From: CAZVAR01 sp964625225
GTDB lineage: Bacteria > Pseudomonadota > Alphaproteobacteria > JAJUGE01
NCBI GenBank assembly: GCA_964625225.1
Contig: CAZVAR010000074.1
Coordinates: 1-18,717, forward strand
Direction of reading: 5' to 3'
Length of the DNA: 18,717 bases
In this document: piece by piece, positions 7,804 to 14,270 of the stretch
Layout: the number at the start of each line of letters is the position of its first letter
Position numbering within the stretch: position 1 is the stretch's first letter
Program-made: the position numbers and the translations under genes
Notes under the pieces: model-generated
Databases searched by the model: none
Told to the model about the DNA's origin: nothing
What the model saw: the letters and a program-made list of their open reading frames with translations, nothing else

Positions 7804-7820
7804 CGCTATCGGAGATAGCG
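7804..7820. promoter_or_regulatory. Palindromic operator candidate between tctC and the 88-residue gene
   Basis: CGCTATCGGAGATAGCG is a perfect 7+7 inverted repeat with a 3-base centre. Its half GCTATCGGA recurs as an identical 9-mer in the thiolase-like promoter region (9789-9797). It lies about 70 bases before the tctC start and 104 bases before the start of the plus-strand gene. No regulator gene is in the window. Confidence 0.5.
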
Positions 7821-7923
7821 GAACGGCGCGATGGCGGCGCGCCGTCGCTCCGGCCCGGGCGGCTTGGAATTCGGGCCGAGCGCCCCATCGTCACCGTATC
7901 AGCGGAGCGAGGAGGCCGACGCC

Positions 7924-8190
7924 ATGATCCGGATCGTGCGACGCAAGGAGGGTATCGGCGCGGGCGAGAATGCCGTGGAGTTCAACGTCTACCGCTGCCT
8001 CACCGACGGCGCCACCGTCTTCGGCTATATGCGGCACGCGCCGGCCTCGCCGGGTTCGGGCGCCCTGTTCGAGGGCAGCTCGTACGGCGTGCCGGCCGCG
8101 GCGGCGTTCCGCGAGGCCTGCCGCTATGCGCAGGAGCACCACATTCCCACGGTCGTGGTGGTCGATCCGCACGACCTGTTCACGGACTGA
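7924..8190 (+). CDS. Small conserved-looking protein of unknown function (88 residues)
   Basis: I do not recognise this family. The start is the ATG at 7924, preceded by GAGGAGG about 9 bases upstream; the frame is open further up, but without a comparable ribosome site and with Arg/Ser/Pro-rich sequence. The protein MIRIVRRKEG... has no signal peptide or membrane segment. It alternates short beta-like stretches (VEFNVYRCL, TVFGYMRH), a Gly/Ser-rich turn (GSGALFEGSSYG), one amphipathic helix (AAAFREACRYAQEHH), and a final strand TVVVVDPHDLF. This suggests a compact alpha/beta fold. One Cys and several His are not in a metal-site pattern. It is transcribed away from tctC across a shared regulatory region and ends 37 bases before the converging thiolase-like gene. 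Confidence 0.75.
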   Translation: MIRIVRRKEGIGAGENAVEFNVYRCLTDGATVFGYMRHAPASPGSGALFEGSSYGVPAAAAFREACRYAQEHHIPTVVVVDPHDLFTD

Positions 8191-8227
8191 CCCGGCTCCG
8201 GGCGGCGGCCCGGGCCGGGGCCGGGCG

Positions 8228-9760
8228 TCAGGCGGGGATGAAGATGTTGCGCCCGTCCCGTTGCGCCACCGTTCCGGGCCGGCCGAGGCTGTCGCGCTCC
8301 TGCAGGTCGAGCAGCACCTCCCGCTCGGCCGGCGTGTTGGCCACGAAGCGCCGCCCGCTCTCGCTGAGGCGGCCCAGCACGATGGCGTGGTCCGGTCCGG
8401 TCTTGTTGTGCATCACCGTGTAGGTCTCGATCACCGCCGGTCCGTCCGGGGCCGGCGCGTAGGGAGCCTTGGGCAGCGCGTCGAGCTCCGCCTGCAGCAC
8501 CCCCGGGCTCTCGCGCCGCCAGCTGCCGCGGAACGGCGTCGTCGAATAGACGCCGAAGGAGTGCTTGGTGACGTAGTTGCCGTTGGCGGTCACCAGCCCG
8601 AAGCTGCCGGGTGCGGCCCGTACGCGGCGCATCATCTCGGAGATCGAGTGGGTCACGTAATTGTTGCCGGGTCCGCCGAAATAGGGCAGTCCGCCGGTGA
8701 CGGTGAGGCCGCGCGGATCGTCCTCGGTCAGCCCGATCTCCTGGCAGCCGATCTGCACGGCCGAGGGGAAGCAGCTGTAGAGATCGAGGAAGTCGATCTC
8801 CGCGAGCGACCGCCCGGCCATGTCCAGCGCCTTGCGGGATGCCCGCCGGATCGCCGGCGACGAGTGCAGGTCGATGCGCTCGGACACGTACCAGTGGTCG
8901 TGCCCGTCGGCGCAGCCGTGCAGGTAGACCCATTTGGCCTCCGGGATGCCGAGCTCCCGCGCCGTGCCGACCGAGGTCATGATCAGCGCCGCGGCCTGGT
9001 CGATGAAGGCGTTGGAGTTCATCAGCCGCGGATAGGGAAAGCCGATCCAGCGGTTGGTCTCGTCGACCGTGGCCAGCCGCTCCGCCGAGTAGCCCTCGCG
9101 CCGGGTCGCCAGCGGGTTGGCCGCGGCGACCGCGGCGAAGCGGGCGAACAGCCGCCCCATCGCCTGCATGTGCTCGGGCACCGAGCGGCCGCGCGCGCCG
9201 CGGATCGCGTTCTCGAACAGCGGGTACATCGCAATCGCGGCCCGCATCTCGTGGCGGTCCTCGTCGTCGTTCCAGCCGCGCCGCGGATCGCCGACCAGCT
9301 CGGGCTCACCGCCGGGATCTTCCGCCCAGGAGACGGGCAGGCCGGCGCGCTCGACGCCGTGCTGGGTCCGCAGCGCCTCGCCGCCCACGATCATCGCGGC
9401 GCGCATCTCGCCGCGGGCGATCGCCTCGGCGAACATGTTGACCAGGTATTGGGGCATGTTGCCGCCGTTCCAGGTGTAGATGTAGCGCCCGGCATCGATG
9501 CCCAGGCGCTGCGCCACGCTCTTCGGCGGGTTGGTCGAGCTTCCCAGCTTGGTCGCGAAGCGGTGCGAGGTGTCCGAGAACAGGCGCAGCATCGCGACGG
9601 TGTCGATCCGGTCGGCGAGACCGGGTGCACCGGCGTCAGCCAGCGCCAGCCGGCCGGCCTCGGCGATCAGGTCGAACGGCGAGCGGCCCCGCTCGACCGG
9701 AGTGGTGGGATCCGTCACGTCGCCGCAGCCGACCAGGATCGGCGTCGAATTCTCGATCAT
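8228..9760 (-). CDS. Thiolase-like protein (type-1 TLP-like), lacking the nucleophilic cysteine
   Basis: This 510-residue thiolase-fold protein belongs to the SCP2-thiolase/acetyl-CoA acetyltransferase-like group. Visible landmarks: N-terminal strand TPILVGCGDVTD, VGGEAL near 125-130, FIDQAAALIMTS (252-263), EIDFLDLYSCFPSAVQ (321-336) and GGPGNNYVTHS (362-372), whose His371 matches the thiolase catalytic histidine. The position of the acyl-accepting Cys reads YTWNGGNMPQYLVN (95-108), so the nucleophile is absent, and the C-terminal Cys motif is ANGNYVTKHS. Residues from about 430 form an extra domain, as in mycobacterial thiolase-like protein type 1. By family it binds CoA esters but probably does not do classic thiolysis. 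GGAG sits 8 bases before the ATG. Transcribed alone, with a palindrome in its promoter region. Confidence 0.88.
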   Translation of the reverse strand: MIENSTPILVGCGDVTDPTTPVERGRSPFDLIAEAGRLALADAGAPGLADRIDTVAMLRLFSDTSHRFATKLGSSTNPPKSVAQRLGIDAGRYIYTWNGGNMPQYLVNMFAEAIARGEMRAAMIVGGEALRTQHGVERAGLPVSWAEDPGGEPELVGDPRRGWNDDEDRHEMRAAIAMYPLFENAIRGARGRSVPEHMQAMGRLFARFAAVAAANPLATRREGYSAERLATVDETNRWIGFPYPRLMNSNAFIDQAAALIMTSVGTARELGIPEAKWVYLHGCADGHDHWYVSERIDLHSSPAIRRASRKALDMAGRSLAEIDFLDLYSCFPSAVQIGCQEIGLTEDDPRGLTVTGGLPYFGGPGNNYVTHSISEMMRRVRAAPGSFGLVTANGNYVTKHSFGVYSTTPFRGSWRRESPGVLQAELDALPKAPYAPAPDGPAVIETYTVMHNKTGPDHAIVLGRLSESGRRFVANTPAEREVLLDLQERDSLGRPGTVAQRDGRNIFIPA

Positions 9761-9778
9761 GCCAAACGCTCCAGGCGC

Positions 9779-9805
9779 CTATCGTCCTGCTATCGGACCC
9801 GATAG
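9779..9805. promoter_or_regulatory. Operator candidate upstream of the thiolase-like gene
   Basis: CTATCGGACCCGATAG (9790-9805) is a perfect 7+7 palindrome with a 2-base centre. A further CTATCG at 9779-9784 sits exactly 11 bases upstream of the left arm in the same orientation, giving three half-sites over two helical turns. The array is 19-45 bases before the minus-strand ATG (9760), where bound protein would overlap the promoter or transcript start; this favours a repressor. The half-site is shared with 7804-7820. Confidence 0.5.
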
Positions 9806-9998
9806 TGACGGGAATGCCGGCCGCGATCAAACCTCGCTTGCAGCGCCGCCGCCCCGCCCGCATTCGCGCGCGGCGCGAACGGGCCCGGCCCGGGGCCGTC
9901 AGCATCCCGTTGCTGGACATAGGACTATTTTCTTGGTATTCTGAGGCCGTCGTCCCCGCCCGGAGCGCCGCACCCGCCCCCCTGCCGCCCCGAACCGA

Positions 9999-10145
9999 CC
10001 CCCCCCAACCCCCCCCCACCCCAAGCCGCCCCCACCCCCCCCCCACCAACCCCCACGAACCCCTTGCCTCCCCCTCCGACCCCCAAGGACCCCCACGAAT
10101 CCGCATCGACCCGGCGATCCCCATGGACCCCCATCGACCCCTATG
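9999..10145. repeat. C-rich, about 10-bp periodic tract (G-rich on the minus strand)
   Basis: Runs of 4-10 consecutive C recur at 9999, 10009, 10029, 10035, 10050, 10060, 10070, 10080, 10090, 10119, 10128 and 10138. In 9999-10080 roughly 60 of 82 bases are C and only about 5 are G. The 3' part is built of degenerate decamers of the form GACCCCCAYS, for example at 10078, 10088, 10126 and 10136. C runs also occur upstream to about 9977. Ten is not a multiple of three, so the repeat does not encode a periodic peptide. The minus strand carries many G runs able to form quadruplexes. Confidence 0.85.
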
Positions 10146-10316
10146 AATCTCCGTTCCGCGGTCCGGTCGGCCGCAGCCCGGTCGTCGCGTCGGATCGAGG
10201 CCCCGGGCGCGGCGCCCCGGGCGGTCGGCGGTGGCATCGGCGCGGCTTTGACGGCCGCGCCCGGCCGCATTACGGTCCCGCCCTCACCGCCCCTCCGGGA
10301 CTCCGGCCGACTCGAC

Positions 10317-11546
10317 ATGATGCCCGCGGATCCGCGCCGAACGGCCCTGGCCGTCCTCGCCGTTTGCTTCGCGATGAACTTCGCCGGCCGCGGCCTGATC
10401 GAGAGCTTCGTCGTCTTCGTGCTGCCGCTCTCGCAGAGCTTCGGCTGGGACCGCGCGGCGGTCGTGTCGATCCAGTCCTTTGCAATGCTGGCGACCGGCT
10501 TCTTCGCGCCGATGGCGGGCCGCATCTTCGACCGCTCCGGGCCGCGCACCGTCTACGGGCTTGGCCTCGGCCTGATTGGCGCCGGGATGTCGCTGGCTCC
10601 CTTTGCCGATGCCCTCTGGCAGTTCCAGCTCTGCCTCGGCCTCGCCGTCGGGACGGGGGCGGCCTGTCTCGGCAACGCGCCGAACTCGGCCCTGGTCAGC
10701 CGCTGGTTCCGGGCGCGGCTGACGCTCGCGATGAGCATTCTCTGGTCGGCGGCGGGGATCGGGATTCTGGTGCTGGTGCCGCTGGCGCAGCTTCTGGTCG
10801 GGCAGGGCGGATGGCGCGGCGCCTATCACTGGCTCGGCGGCGCCGTCCTGCTCGCCGTCCTCCCGGTCCTGCTGCTGCCCTGGCGCACCTTCGCGCTCGG
10901 CGTGCGCGAAGCCGCGCCCGCGGCGCGGCGGCCGTCGGGGGCCGCCGCGGCGGCCGACGGCGACGGCCTGACGCTCGCCCAGGCGGCGCGCCACCCGGCG
11001 TTCTGGGGCCTGTTCTGGGTGTTCCTGTTCACCAGCATCGGCGTGTCCGGCACCGTCGTGCAGGTCGTCGCCTATCTCGTCGAGATCGGCTTCCCGCCGC
11101 TGGAGGCCGCCACCGCCTGGGGCTTCGGCGGCATCCTGCTGCCGGTCGGGATGATCGGTTTCGGCTGGCTCGACGGCCGGATCGGCCGTCGCCCCTCGAT
11201 CTTCCTGAGCTATGCGATGTCGCTGTCCGGCATCGCCCTGCTGTGGTTGCTCGGGCACTATCCGAGCACCTGGTTGCTCGGCGCCGCCGTCCTGCTGTTC
11301 GGCGGCACGGCCGGGTCGCGCGGACCGCTGATCTCGACGATCGCGATGCAGGTCTTTCGCGGCCGCAGCGTCGGGACGATCTTCGGCACGATCAGCATCG
11401 GCGCCGGTCTCGGCGCCGCCCTCGGCTCGTGGATCGGCGGGCTGCTGCACGACTGGAGCGGCGGCTACGACCTCGTGTTCGCCTGCGCCTTTCTCAGCAT
11501 CCTCGCCGGCCAGCTCCCGTTCTGGACGGTCCGCTCGCTGCGATGA
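10317..11546 (+). CDS. Major facilitator superfamily (MFS) permease
   Basis: This is a 12-helix secondary transporter, 409 residues from the ATG at 10317 (a second ATG follows directly). I prefer this start to the ATG at 10143 because the protein then begins MMPADPRRTALAVLAVCFAMNF, entering helix 1 at once; the 58-residue extension is Arg/Ala/Pro-rich and follows the C-tract. The loop between helices 2 and 3 is GRIFDRSGPRTVYG, the MFS G-x3-D-R-x-G-R/P-R-type motif, and the second half repeats it as GWLDGRIGRRPS. A cytoplasmic linker rich in Ala/Arg (about residues 198-222) separates the halves. The pattern resembles monocarboxylate/oxalate-formate type carriers (FAMNFAGRGLIESFVVF, GNAPNSALVSRWF). 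The ribosome site is weak. Substrate unknown; the lyase gene follows after 94 bases. Confidence 0.9.
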   Translation: MMPADPRRTALAVLAVCFAMNFAGRGLIESFVVFVLPLSQSFGWDRAAVVSIQSFAMLATGFFAPMAGRIFDRSGPRTVYGLGLGLIGAGMSLAPFADALWQFQLCLGLAVGTGAACLGNAPNSALVSRWFRARLTLAMSILWSAAGIGILVLVPLAQLLVGQGGWRGAYHWLGGAVLLAVLPVLLLPWRTFALGVREAAPAARRPSGAAAAADGDGLTLAQAARHPAFWGLFWVFLFTSIGVSGTVVQVVAYLVEIGFPPLEAATAWGFGGILLPVGMIGFGWLDGRIGRRPSIFLSYAMSLSGIALLWLLGHYPSTWLLGAAVLLFGGTAGSRGPLISTIAMQVFRGRSVGTIFGTISIGAGLGAALGSWIGGLLHDWSGGYDLVFACAFLSILAGQLPFWTVRSLR

Positions 11547-11562
11547 AGGTCCGGCGCGCGGC

Positions 11563-11584
11563 ACCGCGGCGCGGTCGCCGCGGT
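11563..11584 (+). terminator. Hairpin after the MFS gene
   Basis: CCGCGGCG (11564-11571) and CGCCGCGG (11576-11583) pair perfectly around CGGT, with an outer A-T pair. It lies 17 bases after the MFS stop and just before a promoter-like TTCGTGCTA. Only TT follows, so termination is plausible rather than certain. Confidence 0.45.
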
Positions 11585-11640
11585 TCGTGCTACGCTGACC
11601 GCCCCGCCGGCCCCGGGCCGGGCGTTCCGAGGACGCAGCG

Positions 11641-13008
11641 ATGAGCGACGGCAATCCGACCGCGGCGCGCGTGACCGATCCCGGCATCCGCGCGCTCTAC
11701 AGCATCGAGTCGCGCTGGCAGGCCTGGCTCGACGTGGAGGCGGCGCTGGCCCTGGCCCAGGCCGACCTCGGCATCGTGCCGCCGCGCGCGGCCGAGGCGA
11801 TCGCCGCGGCGGCGCGGCTGGAACGGCTCGATCGCGACCGCATCGCCGCGGCGACGCGGCGCACGAGCCATACCCTCGTCCCGCTGGTCTGGGAACTGGC
11901 CCGGGTCGCCGGCGACGAGGCCGGGCGCTGGGTGCATTGGGGCGCGACCACGCAGAACATCGTGCAGACCGGCGACCTGCTGGTGCTGCGCCGGGCGCAC
12001 CGGATCGTCCTGCGGCTGATCGCCGACGCGCTCGCCGCCATGGCCGACCTCGCCGAGCGCAGCGCCGGGATGGCGCTGCCGGCCCGCACTCATGGCCAGC
12101 ACGCCGTGCCGGCCACCTTCGGCTTCAAGGTGGCGGTCTGGATCGACGAGTTGATCCGCCATGCCGAGCGGCTGCGGGCGGCGGAGCCGCGCGTGTTTGT
12201 CGCCATGCTGGGCGGCGCCGCCGGAACCTTCGCCTCGCTCGGCGCCGAGGGGCCGGCGGTGCAGGCGCGCCTCGCCGCCCGGCTCGGCATGGCGCCGATG
12301 ACGGTCCCGGCGCGCAGCATCGGCGACCATCTCGCCGAGCATGTCTGCCTGCTGGCGCTGCTCGGCGCCACCTGCGGCAAGATCGGCCGCGAGGTCTACA
12401 CGCTGATGAAGACCGAGTTCGGCGAGGTCGAGGAGCCGATGCCGCCGGGGACCGTCGGCAGCTCGACCATGCCGCAGAAGCGCAACCCGTTCCTGTGCCA
12501 GGACATGATCGCCGGGGCGGCGGCGCTGCGCACGCTCGTCCCGCTCGCGCTCGAGGCGATGCAGACCGAGCACGAGGCCGACCGCGCCACCAGCCTGATG
12601 ATCCGCGAGGCGGCCGAGCGGGCCTGCACCGGCATCGGCGACGTCCTGGCGCGGCTGGTCGTGGTGGTCGGCGGGCTGCGGCTCGACCCGGAGCGCATGC
12701 GGCGCAATCTCGAGCTGAGCGGCGGGCTGATCCTGGCCGAGGCGCTGATGCTGAGGCTCGGCGAGGCGATCGGCCGGCAGGAGGCGCACGATCTGATCTA
12801 CGAGGCGGCGCAGGCGGCGTTCACGCAGCGCCGCCCCTTCGCCGAGCTGCTGACCGCCGATCCGCGGGTGACGGCCCATCTCGCGCCCGATGCGATCGCG
12901 GCGCTGCTCGACCCCGCGGCCTATACCGGCCTGTGCGCCGCGATGGCCGGCGAGGCGGCCGCCCGGGCGCGCGGTGCGGCCGGCGCGATCCACGGTGCGG
13001 CCGCCTGA
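11641..13008 (+). CDS. Fumarase/aspartase-superfamily lyase (adenylosuccinate lyase / PcaB-like)
   Basis: This cytoplasmic, normally tetrameric enzyme has 455 residues. Superfamily landmarks in order: HWGATTQNIVQTGD (99-112), RTHGQHAVPATFG (149-161, with the histidine pair of the active site), and the signature GSSTMPQKRNP (273-283), whose mobile loop carries the catalytic serine (Ser274/Ser275). The final 80 residues resemble the ADSL C-terminal domain also found in 3-carboxy-cis,cis-muconate cycloisomerase (PcaB). It is too far from purine genes and too PcaB-like to be the housekeeping purB. Options are a muconate-type cycloisomerase or an aminocarboxylate (aspartate-adduct) lyase. GAGGA sits about 10 bases before the ATG. 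No other pca gene is nearby, so I leave the reaction open. Confidence 0.88.
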   Translation: MSDGNPTAARVTDPGIRALYSIESRWQAWLDVEAALALAQADLGIVPPRAAEAIAAAARLERLDRDRIAAATRRTSHTLVPLVWELARVAGDEAGRWVHWGATTQNIVQTGDLLVLRRAHRIVLRLIADALAAMADLAERSAGMALPARTHGQHAVPATFGFKVAVWIDELIRHAERLRAAEPRVFVAMLGGAAGTFASLGAEGPAVQARLAARLGMAPMTVPARSIGDHLAEHVCLLALLGATCGKIGREVYTLMKTEFGEVEEPMPPGTVGSSTMPQKRNPFLCQDMIAGAAALRTLVPLALEAMQTEHEADRATSLMIREAAERACTGIGDVLARLVVVVGGLRLDPERMRRNLELSGGLILAEALMLRLGEAIGRQEAHDLIYEAAQAAFTQRRPFAELLTADPRVTAHLAPDAIAALLDPAAYTGLCAAMAGEAAARARGAAGAIHGAAA

Positions 13009-13063
13009 GCGGCGGGCGCCGGGCCGGTGCGGCCGCGTCGGCCGCGTTCCGCCGCGCCGGACC

Positions 13064-13076
13064 TTCGTGCTAGAAG
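13064..13076 (+). promoter_or_regulatory. Candidate -10 region of the enoyl-CoA hydratase gene
   Basis: TTCGTGCTAGAAG contains GCTAGAAG (13069-13076), close to the alphaproteobacterial -10 form GCTANAWC; TTCCGCC (13047-13053) is a weak -35, 15 bases upstream. The same 9-mer TTCGTGCTA occurs at 11584-11592 before the lyase gene, which suggests similar promoters for the two units. Confidence 0.35.
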
Positions 13077-13109
13077 ACGGAACCCGAGGCACGATACCGC
13101 AGGGGCATC

Positions 13110-13913
13110 ATGACCACAGCCACGACCACCGTACTGACCGAGGTGGACCGCCGGGGTGTTGCGACGGTGACGCTCAACCGGCCCGAAGTGAACAACGCCT
13201 ACAATGGCGAACTCATCCTCGGCCTGATCGACGCCTTCACCAGGCTCGGCCGGGACCCTAACACCCGCGTGGTGCTGATCCGCGGCAACGGCCGGCACTT
13301 CCAGGCCGGGGCGGACCTGAAGTGGATCCAGTCGATCAGCGGCCTCTCGGCCGAGGAGAACCTCCAGGTCTCGATGAACACCACCAACGCGATCCGCGGT
13401 CTCAACGAGTTCCCGAAGCCGACGATCGCGCTCGTGCACGGCGGCTGCTTCGGCGGCGGGGTCGGGCTGGTCGCGTCGTGCGACATCGTCCTCGCCTCGG
13501 AGGACGCGATCTTCTCCATCACCGAGACGCGCTGGGGGCTGATGGCCGCGCCGATCATCCCGCAGCTCAACGCCCGGATGGGCCTCGCCAATGTGCGCCG
13601 CTACGCGCTGACCTCCGAGCGCTTCGACGCCCGGCGCGCGCAGGAGCTCGGCCTGGTCAGCGAGGTCTGCGCGACCGGCGGCCTCGACGCGGCGGCGGCG
13701 CCGATCATCGATGCGCTGCTGATGTGCGGCCCCGAAGCGATCGCCGAGACCAAAGCGTGCGCGCTCGAGGCGGCCGGCCAGGTGATCGACGACGCCTATG
13801 CCGAGCGCCTCGCCCGGCAGCATGCGGCGAAGCGGATGACGCCGGAGGGGGCCGAGGGGCTGGCGAGCTTCGTCGAGAAGCGGAAGCCGCGCTGGTACAC
13901 CGGCGACGCCTGA
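13110..13913 (+). CDS. Enoyl-CoA hydratase/isomerase family protein (methylglutaconyl-CoA hydratase-like)
   Basis: This is a 267-residue crotonase-fold enzyme acting on an acyl-CoA. Landmarks: TLNRPEVNNAYN (21-32), the CoA/oxyanion loop HFQAGADLKWI (63-73) and VHGGCFGGGVGLVASCDIVL (109-128), then SEDAIFSITETRWGL (130-144). Of the two catalytic glutamates of classic enoyl-CoA hydratase, the first position is Gly119 and the second is Glu139. That GGGVGL...E pattern is the one I know from the LiuC/AtuE-like methylglutaconyl-CoA hydratases of leucine and terpenoid breakdown. The lyase gene ends 101 bases upstream and a small RNA follows. AGGGG precedes the ATG. The substrate is uncertain since no other leucine-pathway genes are here. 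Confidence 0.9.
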   Translation: MTTATTTVLTEVDRRGVATVTLNRPEVNNAYNGELILGLIDAFTRLGRDPNTRVVLIRGNGRHFQAGADLKWIQSISGLSAEENLQVSMNTTNAIRGLNEFPKPTIALVHGGCFGGGVGLVASCDIVLASEDAIFSITETRWGLMAAPIIPQLNARMGLANVRRYALTSERFDARRAQELGLVSEVCATGGLDAAAAPIIDALLMCGPEAIAETKACALEAAGQVIDDAYAERLARQHAAKRMTPEGAEGLASFVEKRKPRWYTGDA

Positions 13914-13960
13914 ACCGCCGCCGCGCCTCCGATTGACAACGATCAATTCGCCCGGGGGCC

Positions 13961-13989
13961 TTGCACACGCGGCGCAGAAGGTACATATG
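13961..13989 (+). promoter_or_regulatory. Candidate promoter of the small RNA
   Basis: TTGCAC (13961-13966) is followed by TACATATG (13982-13989), giving -10 TACATA or CATATG with 15-17 base spacing. Transcription would start at about 13994-13996, at the foot of the first hairpin. A perfect TTGACA lies at 13933-13938 inside ATTGACAACGATCAAT, a 5-bp inverted repeat that could be an operator; it lacks a good -10 partner. Confidence 0.45.
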
Positions 13990-14066
13990 GAGCCCCGCCA
14001 GCTCATCGCTGGCGTTTCCTCCCTGAACTTGGGCCGCCGGGCATGCTCGTGCGGCCCCTTTTTTTT
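13990..14066 (+). ncRNA. Small trans-acting RNA, suhB/mmgR (alpha-r8)-like
   Basis: About 75 bases in the gap between two plus-strand genes have a clear sRNA design. Stem 1 is CGCCAGC (13996-14002), loop TCATC, GCTGGCG (14008-14014). A pyrimidine-rich single-stranded linker follows, TTTCCTCCCTGAACTT (14015-14030), containing CCTCC able to pair with Shine-Dalgarno sequences. Then comes an intrinsic terminator ending in eight T. From memory, a conserved unpaired UUUCCUCCCU between a 5' stem and a GGNCCGCC-type terminator is the hallmark of the suhB RNA found in alphaproteobacteria, called MmgR in Sinorhizobium meliloti, an Hfq-dependent regulator connected with polyhydroxybutyrate storage. Being an sRNA is well supported; the family name rests on recall. 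The exact 5' end is inferred from the promoter. Confidence 0.72.
14031..14066 (+). terminator. Intrinsic terminator of the small RNA
   Basis: GGGCCGC (14031-14037) pairs with GCGGCCC (14051-14057), enclosing a 13-base apical part that can pair partly; eight consecutive T follow at 14059-14066. Unlike the other GC hairpins listed here, it has a full T tract. Confidence 0.92.
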
Positions 14067-14270
14067 GCTCGACCGGCGGGCCGGCGCGGCGGCCGGCCCC
14101 GGGCGCTCTCTCCCCGACTTGGGCCTTGCGACCTGTTGACGCAGGTATTAGGGCACGGACGGCCGTCGTGTGCAATCCCGGATTGTCCGCTGCGCGTCGA
14201 GCGTTTTTTGCGGCACTATGCTCCTGGCGCCGGACCGGAGGCGGGGCGCCGCAGGGGAGGAGACGGACTC
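14067..14270. other. Rest of the gap before the hydroxy-acid dehydrogenase gene
   Basis: The 13914-14270 gap beyond the small RNA contains a GC hairpin (GGGCCGGC 14078-14085, GCCGGCCC 14092-14099), a short inverted repeat ACCTG/CAGGT around 14131-14146, a 10-bp palindrome GACGGCCGTC (14158-14167), and TATGCT at 14217-14222, a possible -10 for the next gene with no good -35. No gene is supported. Confidence 0.5.

Larger units (their letters stand above)
9761..10316. other. Gene-free divergent region between thiolase-like gene and MFS gene
   Basis: These 556 bases hold no gene that I accept. From left to right they contain CTATCG half-sites (9779-9805), a very GC-rich stretch, an AT-rich island at about 9917-9943 (an unusual run of A/T here; possible promoter with TTGCTG at 9910-9915 and TATTCT at 9937-9942, although the spacing of 21 is too long), and then the C-rich tract 9999-10145. 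The final 170 bases could code in frame with the MFS gene from an ATG at 10143, but that segment is Arg/Ala/Pro-rich without membrane character. Confidence 0.6.

Noticed and set aside
9636..10134. Gly-rich minus-strand frames and Pro-rich plus-strand frame across the C-tract
   Set aside because: The apparent Gly/Trp or Pro repeats come from translating a 10-bp simple repeat, which changes frame at every unit. No ribosome site or family motif supports a protein.
10143..10316. Upstream ATG (10143) as the start of the MFS protein
   Set aside because: It would add 58 Arg/Ala/Pro-rich residues before helix 1, without a ribosome site; the ATG at 10317 begins right at the normal MFS N-terminus.
10284..11687. 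467-codon minus-strand frame across the MFS gene
   Set aside because: Low-complexity Glu/Arg/Gln/Pro composition; the plus strand codes for a clear 12-helix carrier with paired MFS motifs.
11641..13008. Naming the lyase as housekeeping adenylosuccinate lyase (purB)
   Set aside because: The motifs are common to the superfamily and the overall form is closer to PcaB-like proteins; no purine genes are nearby.
13933..14139. 68-codon frame starting at a TTG and crossing the small RNA
   Set aside because: It reads through stem, anti-SD linker and T8 terminator; the sequence is explained by RNA structure and has no ribosome site.
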